Origin: DAIOEK01 sp964648485
Lineage (GTDB): Bacteria > Chloroflexota > Anaerolineae > Anaerolineales > Anaerolineaceae
Assembly (NCBI GenBank): GCA_964648485.1
Contig: CAZYOF010000001.1
Span: forward strand, 1-64,000
Reading direction: 5' to 3'
DNA length: 64,000 nucleotides
Of the stretch, positions 61,201 through 64,000 are shown one piece after another; position 1 is the stretch's first letter, and each line of letters starts with the position of its first letter. The notes below the pieces were generated by a model that saw only the letters and a program-made list of their open reading frames with translations, was not told the DNA's origin and made no database searches. The translations under genes were made by a program, and so were the position numbers.

Positions 61201-64000
61201 ATGACTGAAATTTCTGAATCTACACCTCTGATGCACAAGAAACAGACGGGCTTTCCAGGAAAGTACTGGTACCTGGATTTGCTTTTCCTGTTGATCATCC
61301 TGGCAGGCGGGTATCTGCGTACCGTTGGCATGAATTGGGATGAAGACCAGCACCTGCACCCCGATGAACGTTTCCTCACCATGGTTGAGAATGACATTGC
61401 TCCAGTGGGGTCACTGGCAGAGTATTTCGATACCGACAACTCATCCTTGAATCCGCATAACCGCGGACATGGATTTTTCGTTTACGGAGATTTTCCGATC
61501 ATCCTGGTACGCTATATTGCTGAATGGAGCGGTCAGACAGATTACAACTCGGTACACCTGGTTGGCCGTTGGACTTCGGCAATCTTCGACCTGCTGACGT
61601 TAATTTTGATCTACCTGATCGGCAGCAAGGCATACGACCGGCGCATCGGTTTGCTGGCTTCGGCGTTTTACGCATTCGCGGTTCTTCCACTTCAGCTTTC
61701 GCATTTCTTTGCGGTGGACACCTTTTTGACTTTCTTTGTAAGCCTGGCAATCTACGCGGCGGTATCGCTGTATCAACACCATAAGAATGCCAGTGATATT
61801 GAACCGGAATCCGCCACACGCCCGTGGGCTGGGATCGGCTGGTACCTGTTGTTTGGTCTTGCGCTGGGATTGGCAATGGCATCCAAAGTAAGCGCAGCTC
61901 CACTGGCGGTCATTCTACCCATTGCTGTGCTTGGTTGGATTTACAAGCTGCCGCGAGAACAAAGGATGGCAGGAATTACCACCGTCTTTGTCAACCTGGT
62001 CATGGCTGCTGTGCTTTCGCTGCTGGTTTTCAGAGTGGCGCAGCCGTATGCATTTGCGGGGCCCGGCTTTTTTGGAGTGGAACTCAATGAGAAGTGGGTG
62101 AACAACCTGCGCGATTTGAGTGCCCAAACCAGCGGAGAAGCAGATTTTCCACCATCTCTGCAATGGGCACGCCGTCCGCGCACATTTGCGCTGGAAAACC
62201 TGGTGCAATGGGGAATGGGATATCCGCTGGGGATTTTGGTCTGGGCGGGCTTTTTGTGGATGGCTTACCGGATGTGGAAGAACGGCTGGGAGAAGCATCT
62301 GCCTATCTGGTTGTGGTCTGGCGCGTATTTCCTGTGGCAGTCGATGGCTTGGAATCCGATGATGCGTTACACGCTGCCGGTGTACCCCACCCTGGTAATC
62401 ATCGGAGCATGGGTGGTCATTCACCTCTGGGAGTGGCGGCGAAAACCAGCAGCGGATGCTGATGAAGCACCAAAATCCAGCCGTATGGCGAGGTTGGCTG
62501 CTGTCATCATTGGTCTGGTTGTACTCGCCGGAACAGCAGGATGGGGATATGCCTTCACGCGCATCTATACCCGTCCGGTCACCCGGGTGGAAGCCAGCCG
62601 CTGGATATATCAGAATATTCCGGGTCCGATCACATTTTCGCTGGATACGACCGATGGGGTATACAACCAACCTGTGCCTTATCCCTCGGGGATCGTGATC
62701 ACACCAGAAAACCCGCTTGAATATGATTTTGTCGGGATAAAAGACGGCAATCTGAAATCTGTCAGTTTCTTCCGCTTGATGGATGGATCTGCCATCCAGG
62801 GAGAGAAGACGCTCACGGTCTCGATCTGGGATGTGGAAACCAATACCCAGATCACCCAGACAAGTATCCGGTCAGACTTTTTGACGATGGATGATTTCAG
62901 GGGGAGCAGCTACACGGCTAATTTTGAGCAGGCGGTCAAGATCCAGAAGGATCAACGCTACCGGATTGGGCTGCATGTAACCAGCGGCAGCGCTGCGCTG
63001 ATTGTAGCGCGTGTATCACCTGCGAACGAATCTGACTGGGATGATGGTTTGCCTTTGCGGATCGATAATTACGATGGTTATGGCGGAATCTACAGCAACG
63101 GGCTTAACTTCCAGATGTACTGGGATGATAATGAAGAGAAGCGGGACCGCTTTATCACCACCCTGAACGATTCTGATTACATTTTCATCAGTTCCAACCG
63201 GCAATGGGGAACAACCACCCGGGTACCGGAACGATATCCGATGACAACGGCTTTTTACCAGGCGCTGCTCGGCTGCCCGATGGATCAGGATTTACTGGTC
63301 TGTTATGCCAATGCTGAACCGGGTATGTTTGAAGGTCAACTCGGATTTGATTTAATTGAAGTATTTCAATCCAATCCTTCTATTGGAAGCTGGGAGCGGA
63401 ACGACCAGCTGGCAGAAGAAGCATTCACCGTGTACGATCATCCAAAGGTGTTTATCTTCAAGAAATCATCCGAATATGATGCAACCAAGACCAGGGAATT
63501 TTTCAATGCCATTGACCTCTCGATGGTCATCCACACCCCGCTGAATGAAGTGCCCTTCCACCCGCAGACCCTGATGCTGCCGCAAAATCGGCTGGCAGAG
63601 CAGCGCGCGGGGGGCACCTGGAGTGAGTTATTTGATTGGAATGCCATCCGGAACAAATACCCGGGGTTGGGTGTTGTCCTCTGGTACCTGGTGGTACTGT
63701 TGCTTGGATGGGCTAGTCTTCCGGTGGTGATGCTGGCTTTTCCAGGATTGCATGATCGTGGATATGGTTTTGCCCGCCTGACTGGTATGCTGGTCGTGGC
63801 GCTGATTACCTGGTGGACTGGATCTTCTGGAATTGCCATTACACCGGTAACGATATCGGTTGTGGTCTTTTTCTGGCTGGTTATCAATCTGGTCGTGGTT
63901 TATATTGCCCGACAGGATTTCCAGAATTACCTGCGTACTACCTGGAAGCAGATCCTCGTTGCAGAGGGAGTTTTCCTGTTCTTCTTTTCATTGATGCTGC
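61201..64000 (+). CDS. GT39-type membrane glycosyltransferase, cut by the window end
   Basis: An open frame of at least 933 codons runs off the right edge. A first transmembrane helix (about 24-42) is followed by WDEDQHLHPDERFLTMVE, the acidic first-loop site of GT39/PMT-like transferases. HSVHLVGRWTSAIFD-like SVHLVGRWTSAIFDLLT and HFFAVDTFLTFFVSLA follow, with about ten helices up to residue 460. A large extracytoplasmic beta-rich region (about 470-810) and further helices come after. It is longer than usual for the family and probably acts on a surface glycan or protein together with the gene at 58992. Confidence 0.75.
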   Translation, partial: MTEISESTPLMHKKQTGFPGKYWYLDLLFLLIILAGGYLRTVGMNWDEDQHLHPDERFLTMVENDIAPVGSLAEYFDTDNSSLNPHNRGHGFFVYGDFPIILVRYIAEWSGQTDYNSVHLVGRWTSAIFDLLTLILIYLIGSKAYDRRIGLLASAFYAFAVLPLQLSHFFAVDTFLTFFVSLAIYAAVSLYQHHKNASDIEPESATRPWAGIGWYLLFGLALGLAMASKVSAAPLAVILPIAVLGWIYKLPREQRMAGITTVFVNLVMAAVLSLLVFRVAQPYAFAGPGFFGVELNEKWVNNLRDLSAQTSGEADFPPSLQWARRPRTFALENLVQWGMGYPLGILVWAGFLWMAYRMWKNGWEKHLPIWLWSGAYFLWQSMAWNPMMRYTLPVYPTLVIIGAWVVIHLWEWRRKPAADADEAPKSSRMARLAAVIIGLVVLAGTAGWGYAFTRIYTRPVTRVEASRWIYQNIPGPITFSLDTTDGVYNQPVPYPSGIVITPENPLEYDFVGIKDGNLKSVSFFRLMDGSAIQGEKTLTVSIWDVETNTQITQTSIRSDFLTMDDFRGSSYTANFEQAVKIQKDQRYRIGLHVTSGSAALIVARVSPANESDWDDGLPLRIDNYDGYGGIYSNGLNFQMYWDDNEEKRDRFITTLNDSDYIFISSNRQWGTTTRVPERYPMTTAFYQALLGCPMDQDLLVCYANAEPGMFEGQLGFDLIEVFQSNPSIGSWERNDQLAEEAFTVYDHPKVFIFKKSSEYDATKTREFFNAIDLSMVIHTPLNEVPFHPQTLMLPQNRLAEQRAGGTWSELFDWNAIRNKYPGLGVVLWYLVVLLLGWASLPVVMLAFPGLHDRGYGFARLTGMLVVALITWWTGSSGIAITPVTISVVVFFWLVINLVVVYIARQDFQNYLRTTWKQILVAEGVFLFFFSLML

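Noticed and set aside
1..64000. CRISPR arrays, tRNA or rRNA genes, integrases, transposases and phage genes
   Set aside because: I looked through the gaps and the open frames on both strands and found none that I could support. The gaps over 100 bases hold only hairpins and AT-rich DNA.

Overview
The window looks like a chromosomal segment of a Chloroflexota bacterium, most likely class Anaerolineae. This is inferred from gene content and not from a marker-tree search. The pointers are a type IA topoisomerase with an N-terminal zinc-ribbon extension, mevalonate kinase beside isopentenyl phosphate kinase, Nbr1-type Ig and Thr/Pro-rich surface proteins, several family-39-type glycosyltransferases, and short palindromic repeats placed in frame inside genes.

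Layout. (1) 1-8085: an accessory array of broken RHS/YD-repeat cassettes. Near-identical GC-rich core pieces carry different AT-rich C-terminal tails, and a small membrane protein or lipoprotein follows most tails. Short palindromic elements interrupt the cores in frame. (2) 8167-12902: a DUF2974 hydrolase, a PfkB kinase with S-adenosylhomocysteine hydrolase, and a secreted coiled-coil protein. (3) 12925-20809: recA, an Nbr1-domain lipoprotein, two M23 peptidases around a TolB-like protein, and two CAP-LysM membrane proteins. (4) 20842-23134: DUF1015 and DegV genes on the minus strand. (5) 23308-33488: the most distinctive region, a compact ethanolamine-utilization microcompartment operon. The order is penicillin-acylase-family hydrolase, eutA, eutB, eutC, eutL, aldehyde dehydrogenase (eutE-like), eutM, a tandem BMC shell protein, and a protein made of three copies of the EutQ/EutT N-terminal motif. 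(6) 33551-40719: ffh, rpsP, KH protein, rimM, dprA, mannose-1-phosphate guanylyltransferase, topA. (7) 40803-48489: a membrane protein, GT87, greA, dGTPase, a tight isoprenoid block (UbiA family, mevalonate kinase, isopentenyl phosphate kinase) and tlyA. (8) 48771-52829: an AT-rich accessory patch with a YaaA-like protein, a membrane protein, and an RHS fragment ending in an HExxH metalloprotease-like tail followed by a lipoprotein. (9) 53214-54745: a DUF4405 membrane protein and a DUF2202 protein. (10) 54862-64000: lepA, a nucleotide-sugar epimerase, a GT4 enzyme and two large membrane glycosyltransferases, the last cut by the window end.

How the parts work together. In the eut operon EutBC would split ethanolamine to acetaldehyde and ammonia, EutA would reactivate the cobalamin enzyme, and the aldehyde dehydrogenase would make acetyl-CoA inside a shell built from EutL, EutM and the tandem BMC protein. 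EutC and the dehydrogenase carry amphipathic terminal helices that look like encapsulation peptides, and the three-repeat protein ends in a similar helix. A pentameric vertex protein, phosphotransacylase, alcohol dehydrogenase, ethanolamine permease and cobalamin adenosyltransferase are not seen in the window. The acylase at the head of the operon suggests, by inference only, that ethanolamine may be released from an amide-linked precursor.
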